DNA from: Dastarcus helophoroides
Taxonomy: Eukaryota; Arthropoda; Insecta; Coleoptera; Bothrideridae
Reading direction: 5' to 3'
DNA: 64,000 nucleotides
Assembly: GCA_028583605.1 (NCBI GenBank)
Contig: CM053325.1
Location: 41,033,435 to 41,097,434 of the forward strand
The notes under the pieces were generated by a model. It did not search any database and had not been told where the DNA came from. It saw only the letters and a list, made by a program, of their open reading frames with translations. Below are positions 26,961-38,168 of this stretch, piece by piece. The position numbers and the translations under genes were made by a program. Positions within the stretch are counted from its first letter, which is position 1. Every line of letters starts with the position of its first letter.

Positions 26961-28520
26961 AACTTTGGTTACGTAATACATCTGGTTACAAAAGGCCCAC
27001 GATTCTCAAAAGCTTTAAAAAAAAATAGGCGCGTTAGGCCGGTATAAGGAATTCAGATTTGAATTATGATTTCATAGGTATGCGGATGGCCTTACGGTTG
27101 GGAATAAGGAGATAAAATTTCATATTTTCTAGCCTTCAGCGAAAAGCTTCCGCTAATTTTAAATCAAAATTGTTTAGCATAAGTCTGTGTTCTAACAACA
27201 ATGACTAAAAATAGTAGACTTTGAAATCGTTAAATCAAACCAAATTCCCGTGGAAATGCAAAAAAAAAATATTTAAAGCAACCGTTAGTCCAGGACATTA
27301 TTCGAATCGTGCAAAACCAGGATCAAACTGATTTGAAGATGCAAAAAGGTCCTTCAATTAAGTGATTGGCTTGGTTATACTGAATCAGCGGCGTTCCCAA
27401 ATTTATTTACTTATTTATTTACAATGAGCAATAGTGATTTAAAAATAGCAACAAACACTCGACTTTAAGAAGACTAAAGTAAGAATTTTTAAAAAATCGA
27501 AATTTTCGGAAATTTCCCCATTTAAAGCACAAAATTGACATTTAAAATGAATCTGAAATATGTGAGCCCTAACTGTAAATTTTGAAAACAATATTTAAAT
27601 CTTTATATTAAAATTTTAATAAAAATGTCACGCTTACAATTAAAGATTTAGAGAAAAGTAACAAAATATGTTAACTTAGAATCACGCGAAAAAGTCGAGA
27701 AGAAAATAATGAAGCATTAGGATCTATTTTGAGGGAAATGATAAGTCGACCACAAACAGAATAAAACCGCTCTCAAAATTTTGATAAAAATTGTCATTTC
27801 AGATCATTTCAGAAGAGTTGAACATTTTTAGAAAATGTTAAAATTTAAAGCTTAAAATCAAATTTTTAAGAAAAAAGAAAAATTGTAAGTGTGTAGTTTA
27901 AAAAAAAATGAAATTTTAAGTAAATCTACAATTATAAAATTAATACATTATCAGGTTTCGAATCAAAAATAAAAAAAATTTCCCAAGTTTTTGAATAACA
28001 GAATAAAAAAATATCAACCATTTAAAACTTGGAATAAAAAATAATAGTAGAAATATAGCAGTCATATAATTAGAGCTTATCTTTTTTCAAAGAGGTGTTC
28101 TAATGCCATCTTTTTTATTTTTGCCTTCTACAGACACTGGTCCAAAAACATAATAGTTTTATCCTTGGGAGCGGATTTTAATTAAAAAAATATTTGGGAA
28201 TAAAATAATTATAAGAATTTAGAATTGAAAGTCTGCATTTAAAGAAATTTTAATTTCAAGATATCTAGAAAAGGTCCAAATGTAAAATTTAATATTTGAT
28301 AAAAAAAGTAAAGATTAGAATTTTTTAAAAATTACATTTATTCACGCAAATTAATACTTATCTACTTGGGATTTTGAATGAGGCCAAAGGCGGTTTAGCC
28401 TTCCCGCTCTGTGCCGAATAAAAGAGAAATGCGCGCCTGCTTAAAACCATACTAGCCAGAGCAGGAACTTAGCCGGTGCGATGTCATCAAAACACTTTCC
28501 CTTACTTTGCAGGCTCATAC
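26961..28520. repeat. AT-rich tract of AAATTT-type words
   Basis: From about 27450 to 28330 the sequence is dominated by short words such as GAAATTTT, AAATTTAAA and TTTAAAATT on both strands, with no ORF. The same texture recurs at 29850-30120, 33300-33480, 43430-43740 and 59165-59460, which suggests fragments of one repeat family. Confidence 0.4.
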
Positions 28521-29545
28521 AGCGTATATCCACAGTATAGATATTAGCTTAGGCATACAGTCATACAGTAGCGACAAAGTCCTAAAATTTTGTCACGAAT
28601 TTTGTTTGCTCGTGCGTCAATTTGCACAATCCCGAACATGGCGTCACAGTGTTCTATGATAACCAGAAATGAGATCTACGATTGTTGGGTAACTAAATGT
28701 CAGTTGAGAGTTGCCAAGTGTTCGGGAAAATCAGCACTTATGCGAATATGATTTTTTATTTTACGTTGATATGTTATTCATTCATCGTAAAAATGTAAGA
28801 CAATTTATCTACATTTATGGATGTTCCAGAAATTTGATATGGTCAGGGATTTTCATTCGAATTGTGGGATTTTTAAGGAGATTGTTCACGAATAATGTTT
28901 AGGTCATCTGGCAAAACTGGATCAGTTTTATTTAAATGTCAGACTTGTTATAATTTATTGCGCTAATAAGATGAAACCAAATAAAAGAGAAAAGAGGAGA
29001 ATTTACACGTTCTATTTATAAATGTAACTCTTAACAGCAATAATAATTTGATAAAATCACTTCTTTTTAATTTCCAAAAGACGGCAAACGGTAATATTCG
29101 GGTACACCCAATTTGTTTTATTAAAAAAAAACTGTTTTTTTATGCTCGCATTTGCCAGTTTTATACAAAAAATAAACAAGTTGTTTCCTGTAGAAATTAT
29201 TTTGCCGTCAGTCACAATCAGTGTTTAGTTTTTCTTTGTGTATTCTTTATACTTATCAGGTTATCAGTAATTACAAAATACACATTATGTAAAAAATACA
29301 CAAGAACAAGTATTTTTGGACTACTTTTAAAGTAGTAAATTAAAATTTAGACGGTAAAAACTATTGAACTTGATGGTTTTGTTTAATAAATAAATTTAAA
29401 TTTTCGCGGCCGTGCACAATCCACAACATGGCTGACTCCACTGAAGGTCAACGATTTTAGCTACCTCAAGATCAAAGGTACCGACAATTCTTCTCACTAC
29501 TGTATGCGTAAGCTAATATCTATACTGTGGTATATCGGTATAGCG
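28521..29545. repeat. Candidate element bounded by short inverted repeats
   Basis: The word CACAGTATAGATATTAGCTTA at 28531-28551 reappears as its reverse complement at 29509-29529, and the match extends through CATACAG/CTGTATG on the inner side and partly through AGCGTATATC on the outer side. The ~1-kb interior has no coding frame I trust; two plus-strand frames of 63 and 95 residues are AT-rich and unassigned. It could be a MITE; target duplications are not evident. Confidence 0.45.
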
Positions 29546-29584
29546 CGGACAATATATCTTATTGACTGAATAAATATACAATCA

Positions 29585-29746
29585 ACTTTCATTGTTTTGT
29601 AGATTTAGCGTACGTCTTTGTATTAGAACAGTAAATGGTGAATCGATAGTTGTGAAAAAATAAAATTATTCTATTTTTTTTTGCCCTATATATTTTGTTA
29701 TCAGGGGGGCACGTGCTTTTGTGTTCCTATGGGCAAGCTGCCGTTG
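29585..29746 (+). mobile_element. Truncated right end of a hAT-type element
   Basis: Homologous to 53107-53266, the right end of the hAT element below (TTGCATTAGAACAGT-like, GAATCGATA, GGGGCACG and the terminal GCCGTTG). The left part is missing. Confidence 0.65.
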
Positions 29747-30202
29747 CCTCTATGGATAATTTTGTAGCTGTTGAACATCCTTTGTCTCCTCAACCCAAAT
29801 AGTGAAGTAAGGATGGAGATAAAACTTACGGAAAACTGAAGCCTTCAACTTTAAATTTCTAGGGTTTTCCCGAAATTTCGAAAAAATTTCAAGTTTTAAC
29901 TTAAAATATTGTAAGAAAGCAGTTTCCTTTTAAAATTCAAAGCCGAGAAAGTTGTTTAAAATTTCTGTTTTTTTCTCAAATTTTGGCTTGAATTTGAATA
30001 AGCAAAAATTTCAAATTTGAACTGAGAATTTTTAAGATGCTAAAATGTCTAAATTTTTTAAAGACATTTCGATTTGCTTTCCCAAATTTAAAGTATTTTT
30101 AAAGTAAAAACTTATTTAGGCGCGCTAAGCGACTAAGCGACTAAAGATATGGGGAAAAATGCATGGAATTACCATATATGTAATATACTTATAAGAGTGC
30201 TA

Positions 30203-32076
30203 GTCTGTAACTTGGAAAATTCAGTAAATCAAAGACAATTTTTTTTGGAAATATGCCTGGACACCTCGATTGATATTTTAATTTGCGCTCTTTTTGATGT
30301 AGGAACATTTTATACAGCATGTCCCCGATTTAAGATATGACGTCATCGACTATTGTTTTAAATAGCAACCCTATTTTTTTCTTCACTATTCTTAAAGGGT
30401 ATATTAAGTTACACATGCGTAATATATTTCAACTTTTTATTTCTTGTCATTTAAAAGATACTTAACAAATATTAACTGATTTGAAAAATCAAGGAATCTG
30501 ATTCAATTGAATAATTTCTCTTCAATAATGTTCAAAATGTTGCTTATTTACTCACTGACAATACCCTTAACTCAACTGAAACTCGTTTTGAACATTTCTA
30601 ATTACTTCGTAGAAAATTAGTTTACATTTCTGTTTTATTCGTCCTTTCGACTCCTCAATAGTTGCAGGTTTGGTCTTAAAAGTTTTGCTCTTCAAATACC
30701 CCCAAAAGAAATAGTCCATAGGTGTTAGGTCCAGAGACCTGGATGGCCATTTAAAAGGTCCTCTTCTACCAATCCATGTGCCTGGAAATACATCCCCCGG
30801 ATACCCACGAACAGGACTTGTAAAATAAGGGGCACCGTCTTGTTGAAACCAGATGTTTCAATTCGGGACATCAGATCAAAATAGCTAAATCACTAATTAG
30901 CTTTTCCTGCAAGGATTCTAAATATCTTGCCCCATTTAGATTTGCTTGGACGAAAATTGGTCCTATAACTCGATCACCAACAATCCCTACCCAAACATTG
31001 ACTTTCTCTGGATGTTGAGTGTGGCCTTAGCTCATTCAGTTGGGTTGTTCTCTGCCCAGTCACGACAATTTTGACGATTTAGCTCACCATTTAACATAAA
31101 CTTTGATTAATCTAAAAACAGGATTTTTTTCTATGCTTTTTCTGTCCAGCAGATCCATCCTTTGTTCGCAAAATCGGAGTCTTCTATCCGGATCATTTTC
31201 TAAGAGTTCATGGAGGATTGTCATTTGATAAGGATAAAATTTTTGCATTTTCAGAATTCTTGCAACTGAAGACTGGCCAATTTCGAGTTTTTTACCTATC
31301 TGACTAGTGGGAACATGAGGATTTTCTTGGACAGAAAGAAGTACTTTAATTTTGACATCTTCATTGAGCGCATTCTGATGGAGATTATATATTTTTCCTA
31401 AATGTTCATTTACCCGAAAATGTTTTTCCATCTTGCTTACGGTACTTTGCGATATGGGTGGTAAATTAAAATACTTGTCTCTGAATAAATGAATAACTTC
31501 ATTTTATATTCTTGTTCTATCTCCGTAGCCAATAATTATTAAAATTTTAATCTTGTGGGTTTCAGTTGAGTACGGCATTTTGTTCGATTTTTTAATAAAT
31601 GGTGTTTCTCACCAAACGGCAAACTAATAGTCTCTTCAATCAATACGATACTACTCTTCTTATTTTTTTTATTAACTTTTTTATAAGGTTGTGATAAGAC
31701 GTCAACCTAGTTTGACAAAAAATGTCAAACGAATATATTCTGATACGCGATTTTTAAACTTTATGAAAATTGTATTGAATTGAATCAGATATATTGATTT
31801 TTCGAATTAGTTACTAAAGTAAATATCTTTTAAATGACAAAGTGACAAATGAAATTTGGTACCTATGTGTAACTAGATATACCCTTTAAGAAAAGTCAAG
31901 TGAAGGTTTGCCATTTAAAAAAGTTGACGATAACGTCATATCTTAAATTTGGGATATTCTATATAAAATTTACCTACATCAAAAAGAGCGCAAATTAAAA
32001 AATTAATCGACGTGTCCAAGCATATTTCTAAAAAAAAATTGTCTTTGATATACTGATATTATTCCAAGTTACATAC
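30203..32076 (-). mobile_element. Tc1/mariner-superfamily element, DD41D type, ~300-bp TIRs
   Basis: The element is 1.87 kb with long terminal inverted repeats: about 30203-30510 and about 31770-32076. Both begin GTCTGTAACTTGG or GTATGTAACTTGG and share TTTGCGCTCTTTTTGATGT, a GACGT(C/T)ATCG motif and TCATTTAAAAGATA in the same order. It is flanked by TA on both sides, and indeed by CTAG on both sides. The interior codes for a broken transposase on the minus strand. Divergence between arms and in the ORF indicates an old insertion. Confidence 0.85.
30567..31578 (-). pseudogene. DD41D transposase (pseudogene)
   Basis: The start is the ATG at 31576-31578 (MPYSTETHK). An in-frame stop follows about 24 residues later, then a clean frame (31431-31084) with a helix-turn-helix of the SQIGKKLEIGQSSVARILK type and the FYPYQM, DRRLRFCE motifs typical of insect IS630/Tc1/mariner-superfamily transposases. 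The first catalytic Asp lies in FLD, followed by a stop where SKF would continue. Further shifts and stops precede QQDGAPP (second Asp) and LDLTPMDYFFWG (third Asp). There are 41 residues between second and third Asp, the spacing reported for the rosa-like DD41D group. The stop is at 30567. It would cut and paste DNA if intact; it is not. Confidence 0.82.
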
Positions 32077-32739
32077 TAGGTCTGTATAAACAGAGCGATC
32101 GAGAATGATTGTCTAGATTCTGAACGCAGTCTGTCCCCATCGCTATCAAAATTGATTTCCGTTGCTCAAAATTATCTTCTTTTCCGCGGCCAAATGTGCT
32201 ATTTTAATATTTGACAGCAGATAACAGTTCTGTTCATTGGCTTACTAAATTTTTGCATTTGGATATTATATTGTGGATTTTATAAGCTTCATTTCGTGTT
32301 TTCAAACCGTATTTTTCAATACTACAGTCAGAGAAGGTGAAATATATACGAGAGTAATTAATTTATTGGGTGGTTTAACCTAATACGTTTGTTTTAAATT
32401 TAGGCTAAGAAAATGGCATCTTCATTAGAGCCATATATGTAATACTTTTATATGGCGTGTTGTGTATAATCGCCACTGCAATATGCTTTGACAAAATGGT
32501 GAGATGAAAGTACCTATATGTCGTACAAGCCTTCATTCATTATAGCGGGAACAGATGACAAGATGGGCGGGAACACTAATAAATCAATGACAATAATGAC
32601 AACTGACGAGAAGAGGGATATTTGAAATAAACTTTGGGATTGGTTAATATATTCTGTCCTTGAAAAAGACAGACATATATATCCATCGCGCGTCCTCTCT
32701 GAAACCACACAATAATCACTAGAAAAGACTAAAACTGTG

Positions 32740-32935
32740 ACTGAATTCACGCCGCGCATGTGGATGCATTCGCGCTTGCGCCTTGCGAAAGTCCCGCGAA
32801 TCCTTTGACGCGGACCAAAAAACCGACTTCGAACGGAAAACAACGCGAAGCGCGAACGCGAAGACGCGAAAGCCTCCACACTCGCGTTCGCGCTATTTCG
32901 CGGCGCGAGTGTGGAGCCGGCATTAGGGTTTTGGG
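32740..32935. repeat. GC-rich CpG-dense hairpin region
   Basis: A sharp rise in GC and CpG interrupts AT-rich DNA. TCCACACTCGCG (32875-32886) and CGCGAGTGTGGA (32904-32915) form a perfect 12-bp stem around a 17-base loop. The words CGCGAA/TTCGCG recur throughout. Overlapping frames on both strands reflect composition, not genes. It looks like the terminal hairpin of a DNA transposon. I cannot name the family. Confidence 0.6.
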
Positions 32936-33511
32936 ATCAGATATTGCATGTTCGTGAGCTCTTTGCGAACGACGGTAAATACGCATCATTATAAGCAATT
33001 TCTGTGGTGTCCTTACAGTCGCAGACTTGCAATTTCGCACAAATATTATGTTTAACCACAGGAACTCATTATTTCATATGACAACTGTAACACACCATAC
33101 CGAATGTTACTTGCGTTTGTTTGGTTGCTCTTCAAATGAGGCCACTATCCGTTTGAACATGGCAGTTCGTGTTTCCACGCCAATTTAAATATGTTATTTA
33201 GGGGAAATAAAAAATTATACGGACTAATACTGCAGTGTAAACATTTTCAGACAGTTTAAAAATAAGTCAAACACCCTATTAAACTTAAAAACAAAACAAA
33301 TAAACTCATAGTCTTTAGAAGAAAATTAACTGAAGCTTTAAAATTTTAAGAAGATAACAATGAAAAATTTTATGTTTTAACTGAACATTCTGAGAAAAAG
33401 GTAAACATTTAAGTTATTTTAAAAATTTCAAACTTTCTTATTTGACTTTAAAGTTAAAATATTGAGAAAATACTATGCTTTTCACGCTTAAGTTCAAACC
33501 AACTTTTGCAA
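32936..33511. other. No recognisable gene
   Basis: AT-rich; includes one of the AAATTT-word tracts (33300-33480). Confidence 0.35.
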
Positions 33512-33515
33512 TATA

Positions 33516-34994
33516 CAGGTTGAATCAAATTTGATTTCCACTACAAGGATCTGGTAAAGTATTAGAGATACAAGAAAGTTTAAAGGAGCAAAGTAATGCA
33601 GAATTTAATGCCAAATATTATTCCGCTGAGAAAACAATTGAATTTTAATTCGTTTTGGTTTTATTTAGAAAATACTGAATGTCGTAATTTTTAAAAATCA
33701 GCTATAACTTGCTTATTTAAAGCCCAATTAAGAAAATTAAAAAAATTGTATTAGTTGTTTTTTGAGACCTTTTTATTGGTGTAGGTTAACTTTTTCTAAA
33801 CTTAACTCTTTTCGGAAAAATTATGTCAACTTTGTTATTTCTTATCATATTGAATTTCATTTTCGAATTTGCCATATTTTTTGGATTAATTAGATATATG
33901 ACATACCATACTTCACATGTGTCAAAGTGGGTTAAATGCCCTAATGTTCTATTTTTTAACCAAAAAATTATAATAGGCGATGTAACAGTTAATAATAAAA
34001 ATACAATACCCAATTACCTAACAACAATTATTAAAAATCTAAAAATATTCTAACAAACTCTGCAATATTTAAACAGTGATTAGTATATCTAATCTTAACG
34101 ATCATGCACCCCTTTAAATGGCGTAATTTTATGAAAACGTGTAGATGTTTTAAGAATTTTGTCGGCAATTTTTACAAAAATTCTTTTAACATTAAATACT
34201 CATTTGTGTAACGTGAAATATCTAACAATCTAACATTAGAAGTGACATACATATTTATGCACATTATCCGTCTTAAAATATTTACTTTCTAGAGAAGTCT
34301 AGAACGCACACTTGCGTATGAGTTATGGGAAAGTCGTCCTTAACAAAGCCCTTAACATTTTCTGAGAATTATGTAATTTAAAGGGAATCAGGCACGTTTC
34401 AATTACTAATAAATCTTTCATGCTATACAGTTTGTTATAATATTTTTGGTATTTTAAAAATAATTATTGCTTTTTTAGAAACTGTAATTTTTATTATTAA
34501 AAGTTGTGGCGCTAGCATCGCCTGCTATAATTTTTTTGTTTAAAAATAAAAAATTAGTTCATTTTACCCACTTTACCACATTTGAAGTATGGCATGACAT
34601 ACATTAAATTGATCAGAAGAATATGCAAAATTCGCAAATGATAAAATCCAATATAGCGTCTATAAGAAATAACAAAGTTGACATAATTTTCTAGAAAAGT
34701 TACATTTTGAAAAAAAAAAAATAATGTACACCAATGAAAATGCCCCAAAAAACAATTAATTACATTTTTTGAAATTTTTCAATCGGGCTTCAAACAAACA
34801 AGTTACAGCTGATTTTTAAAAACGGCAATTTTCAGTTTTTTCTAAATAAAATCCAGACGAATTGGAATTCAATTGTTTTCTCAGCGGAATAATATTAGGC
34901 ATTAAATTCTGCACTACTATTTCCATTCAAGCTTCCTTGTCTCTCTAATGGTTTATGAGATCCCTGTAGTGGAAACCAAATTTGGTTCAACCTG
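33516..34994. mobile_element. Foldback element, 1.48 kb with ~440-bp TIRs, TSD TATA
   Basis: The left arm 33516-33960 and the right arm about 34550-34994 are reverse complements with moderate divergence. They start CAGGTTGAATCAAATTTG / CAGGTTGAACCAAATTTG. TATA lies on both sides (33512-33515 and 34995-34998). Arm landmarks are TTTTCTCAGCGGAATAAT, the TCAACTTTGTTATTTCTTA block and the TGACATACCATACTTCA/TATGGCATGACATAC block. The ~590-bp loop has no ORF. Frames on both strands inside the arms (33786-34053) are a by-product of the inverted repeat. Confidence 0.85.
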
Positions 34995-36879
34995 TATATC
35001 TGTGATTTGCCAGTGGAGTTTCTGAACAATCGCAGTGCCATTTACGAAATTATAGAAAGCTTTAAATGTGTTATTTCTCAGCAAGTGACAAAAAATAACT
35101 TAAGAGCCGACTTCCCTTATTTAGTTAACTAAGCTGTAAACGAAAGAGTGGATTTGCATGACTTAATTATATTTTATTTTTTGTTCAAATTTTACCTAAA
35201 AGTAACCTAACCTAACCTAAAAAGAAAAAGGTTTTCTTTTAGAGGTATTAGAATTTAATTTTTTTAGGATCACCCGTGAGGGTTAAACTTTTTAATATTT
35301 TACTTTTTCTCAAAGAGTACAATTCTGCCTTCGAAAAATGTTATTGAAATGAAAAAAAAAGCAAAACCCCTTTTTGAGGTAAAATTGCCCGTTTGAAGAT
35401 ATAGTTAATTCCTATCTTGTAAAAGCAATATGATCATAATAAATATGTGTGAAGTTTCTTTTTTGTTTATATTTATTTTCCCTGTCCCATAAAATCTTAC
35501 GATAAGATTGAGCAAAAATACTTACTCGACTTCAATTAGAGCAAAATATTTTAATAGAAATTCCGACGGCAAATTCGTTCTGAAATAGACGCAACGCACG
35601 TGAATTTGCTTTTAGTGGGAAGTATGTCAGCGTCGCGAGGGAGTTTTACAACGACTGGACCGACGCTAGACGCCGCTAGACGCCGAAGCGCGGAAAAGAA
35701 AAAAGTTTCGGTGCGCGGTCTTCTAATAAATTTAACATTCCTCTTGTGCCGTAAAGTTTCGTGAATTACAAATGAGTTAAGCCATTCGAAACAAACGTGT
35801 TAAAAAAGACCGCAATTTGAATTGCCATTTGTTATTAAGGCGAGAGTGTGTCTTTTGGCAAAAGACCAATGACCCCATTTTGCTTTTATCTGCATGTAAG
35901 TTCCAGTTCTTGCGCTCGTAAAGCTAATCAGCTTGATAAACCTTGATAAACGTAAGACACGAAAATATGGTAATTTGATTGCGTGGGTAACGTCAGAAAG
36001 GTTGTCTAATATTCGTATCCAATGTATTGTGTGAAAATGTATGAGACATTCCGCAATAAAATTTCTGAGCCATTTTGCTCCAGGGTAGTCAAAGTTGACA
36101 TATCACGAAGATCAATCGAATAGCAATTAACTTATTAATATAAAGCGGTAAATACAACGAAAATAATAAATAACCTTCAGTGGCATATCAATTTTGTTGT
36201 AATAGCCAACACAATTTTCATTGGACAATATTTAAAGCAAATCATATACAGATTTAGGGAAATGTATGACACACCTGATTTCTCACTAATATTATAATTT
36301 AGAATCAGAATGTAATCTTAATACAAGTTCTTGTGGTATTTTTATTCTATCGGTGACGTATTTTGATTACAAACAGCTACCCTATTTTTCATCGGTAATA
36401 TTTTTAATGAGTGACATTTTCAAAGAGACACATTTTCATTAATTTTAATGATATAGGGTTCGGTGGGTGGTACGACCTGTGGTTTTCTTAATATTAGGTA
36501 AAATAATAAAGTAATATTAGCGGTTGACTATGTTTACATCTTAATTATCATATTCTTAAAGCTATCTGATATAAAATATTTGGAATTAGTAGAGTAGGAG
36601 CTCCGCCTCATTATAAGATTGGTTGCATCAATATCGAAATGAAATATTTTTACAGATAGATAGTCACTAGATTAAACCGCTTTAGGCTATTTCCTTTAGG
36701 GTCATTAAAAATCCGTGTCTATAAGCTCAAACCCAAGTCATTATAAGGGCTGGAAGACCGAATTAGGATGGCTGCTTAACAAATATCGCCGTATGCTATT
36801 CAAAACTTCTTAATAACCTTCATTGATCCATTACGATATTGTCAAGCTGCTGAAAGTCCCGAGTATATATATTTATTGT
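34995..36879. other. Gene-free; short CCTAA run and a GC-rich patch
   Basis: Three CCTAA units occur at 35206-35220. This is the insect telomere unit but far too short to be called telomeric. A CpG-rich patch at about 35625-35725 (GACGCTAGACGCCGCTAGACG) contains a tandem CGCTAGACGC duplication. No ORF. Confidence 0.35.
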
Positions 36880-37520
36880 GATTTTGGATGTGGATTTAGG
36901 GTGCATTGTCTAAAATTTCAGGCCAGCACTTAAGCCACCCCTTTCGGGCCCATTGTGCTCTCCCCGCGATCGAGGCGTCCCTGGTCACTGATTCAGTCAC
37001 TCAATATTATTTGGCAACTAAAGAAGTTCTATGGATGTGCCTCCTTAAACTGGCCGCACTAGGCTAGAAGTTTCCCAGCGTGGATCTTCAGATCCATCTT
37101 CTTCTAAACACCTCCTACAGTTCTTGCCATTTATAATACCTATTTTGTGAAGATGTCTATTTAATCGACAGGATACATGTCCAGATTTCCACAAGTTTGC
37201 TGAGGTAATCTCTAAGAGTTGTGGGCATAGTTTTGCCCATTCTCAGCACGGCATTTCACTGAATGCGCGAGTTTGTCGAAATTTAAAATTCTGTTATTAA
37301 TGCCCATTGGACTTGGTGTTTGCGATAAATTTCGTCGTTAAGTAGGGTTCTTACGATTGTGGTTCAACAAATTGTCCCTTCGAACACCTCCTCGCCAGTT
37401 TGTCAGTACATTTGTTTCACGTTTTTGCAGAATGTCTTTTAATCCCTATTAGATCAACTGTATTCTCATGCGAAAATCGTCCTAGAGCTGGATGGTAGTT
37501 CCCTACTAGTGCTGGGGTAC
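36880..37520 (-). pseudogene. R1/Jockey-type non-LTR 3' fragment
   Basis: On the minus strand a frame from about 37207 to 37090 reads a C-R-L-N-R-H-L-H-K-I-G stretch followed by C..C and acidic residues. This is the conserved end of the RNase H/zinc-knuckle tail of R1/Jockey-group non-LTR elements (usually GHC.LN.HL..IG......C..C). Upstream (37210-37480) only short matching stretches remain. It is a decayed 3' end, probably one end of an old 5'-truncated insertion. Confidence 0.55.
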
Positions 37521-37863
37521 AGTGCTCAATATTTTGTTGCACACTCATTAAACTTTGTATCGTTGCATTTGATAAAATAGTGTCTGCCTAAGAATGTAAA
37601 AGTATACAGGAAAATCTACTAAAAAAAGTTTCTGATAACGTCATATCTCGACAATTATTTTTATTCGAAATTTGTGAGAAGTTGGCAAATTTAGTATCCA
37701 ATTTTATATTAACGGTGAGTATTCAGGAGTGCGAGTAATTGATGCGATGATTTGATCAATACTAAATTTACTAAAAATAATATCTAAAAACTGTGACAAT
37801 TAAAACTGTTATGTTAAATAGGTTGGTCAACAACAACTTACTAATTTTACTATATGCATATAT

Positions 37864-38168
37864 AATTAAATTTTCGAGTATTAAAACTTGGTTTTTGAAA
37901 ATTATTTAACGAAAACTGCAGCTATTGTACAATAGCCAGAGCTCTCAAAATAGTGAGCTGTTTAGTTAATTGACAAAGAAACTAACAAATATATTTGGTC
38001 CTAAAAACCTTATATAGATTTTGATTAGAATAAATAACCAACTAACAGCCAATAAATCTTTCCTAAATTGTAAAAATTGTTATCATGAGCTGTTTCCAAG
38101 AAGATAATGTAGAAAACCCTTGACATCAACATTGTCTTCTTAATTGGTTGAACACCTAGGTATGTAAT
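37864..38168 (-). repeat. LTR (3' in element orientation) of the gypsy-like provirus
   Basis: Homologous to 44268-44532: AATTAAATTTTC.AGTATTAAAA at one end, the CAATAGCCAGAGCTCTCAAAAT core and CATTGTCTTCTTAATT near the other, ending at ATGTAAT. The copy here is about 40 bp longer through small indels. The env frame runs a few codons into it, as is common in errantiviruses. The divergence between the two LTRs indicates an old insertion. Confidence 0.75.

Noticed and set aside
32514..33040. Arg-rich ORFs on both strands in the GC-rich segment
   Set aside because: They reflect CpG-rich composition; the frames overlap each other and lack motifs or start-site support.
33786..34053. Overlapping ORFs on both strands
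   Set aside because: They lie in one arm of the foldback element; the arms have no conserved protein features.
35206..35220. (CCTAA)3 as interstitial telomere sequence
   Set aside because: Three units are expected by chance in a genome of this composition, and no longer array is present.
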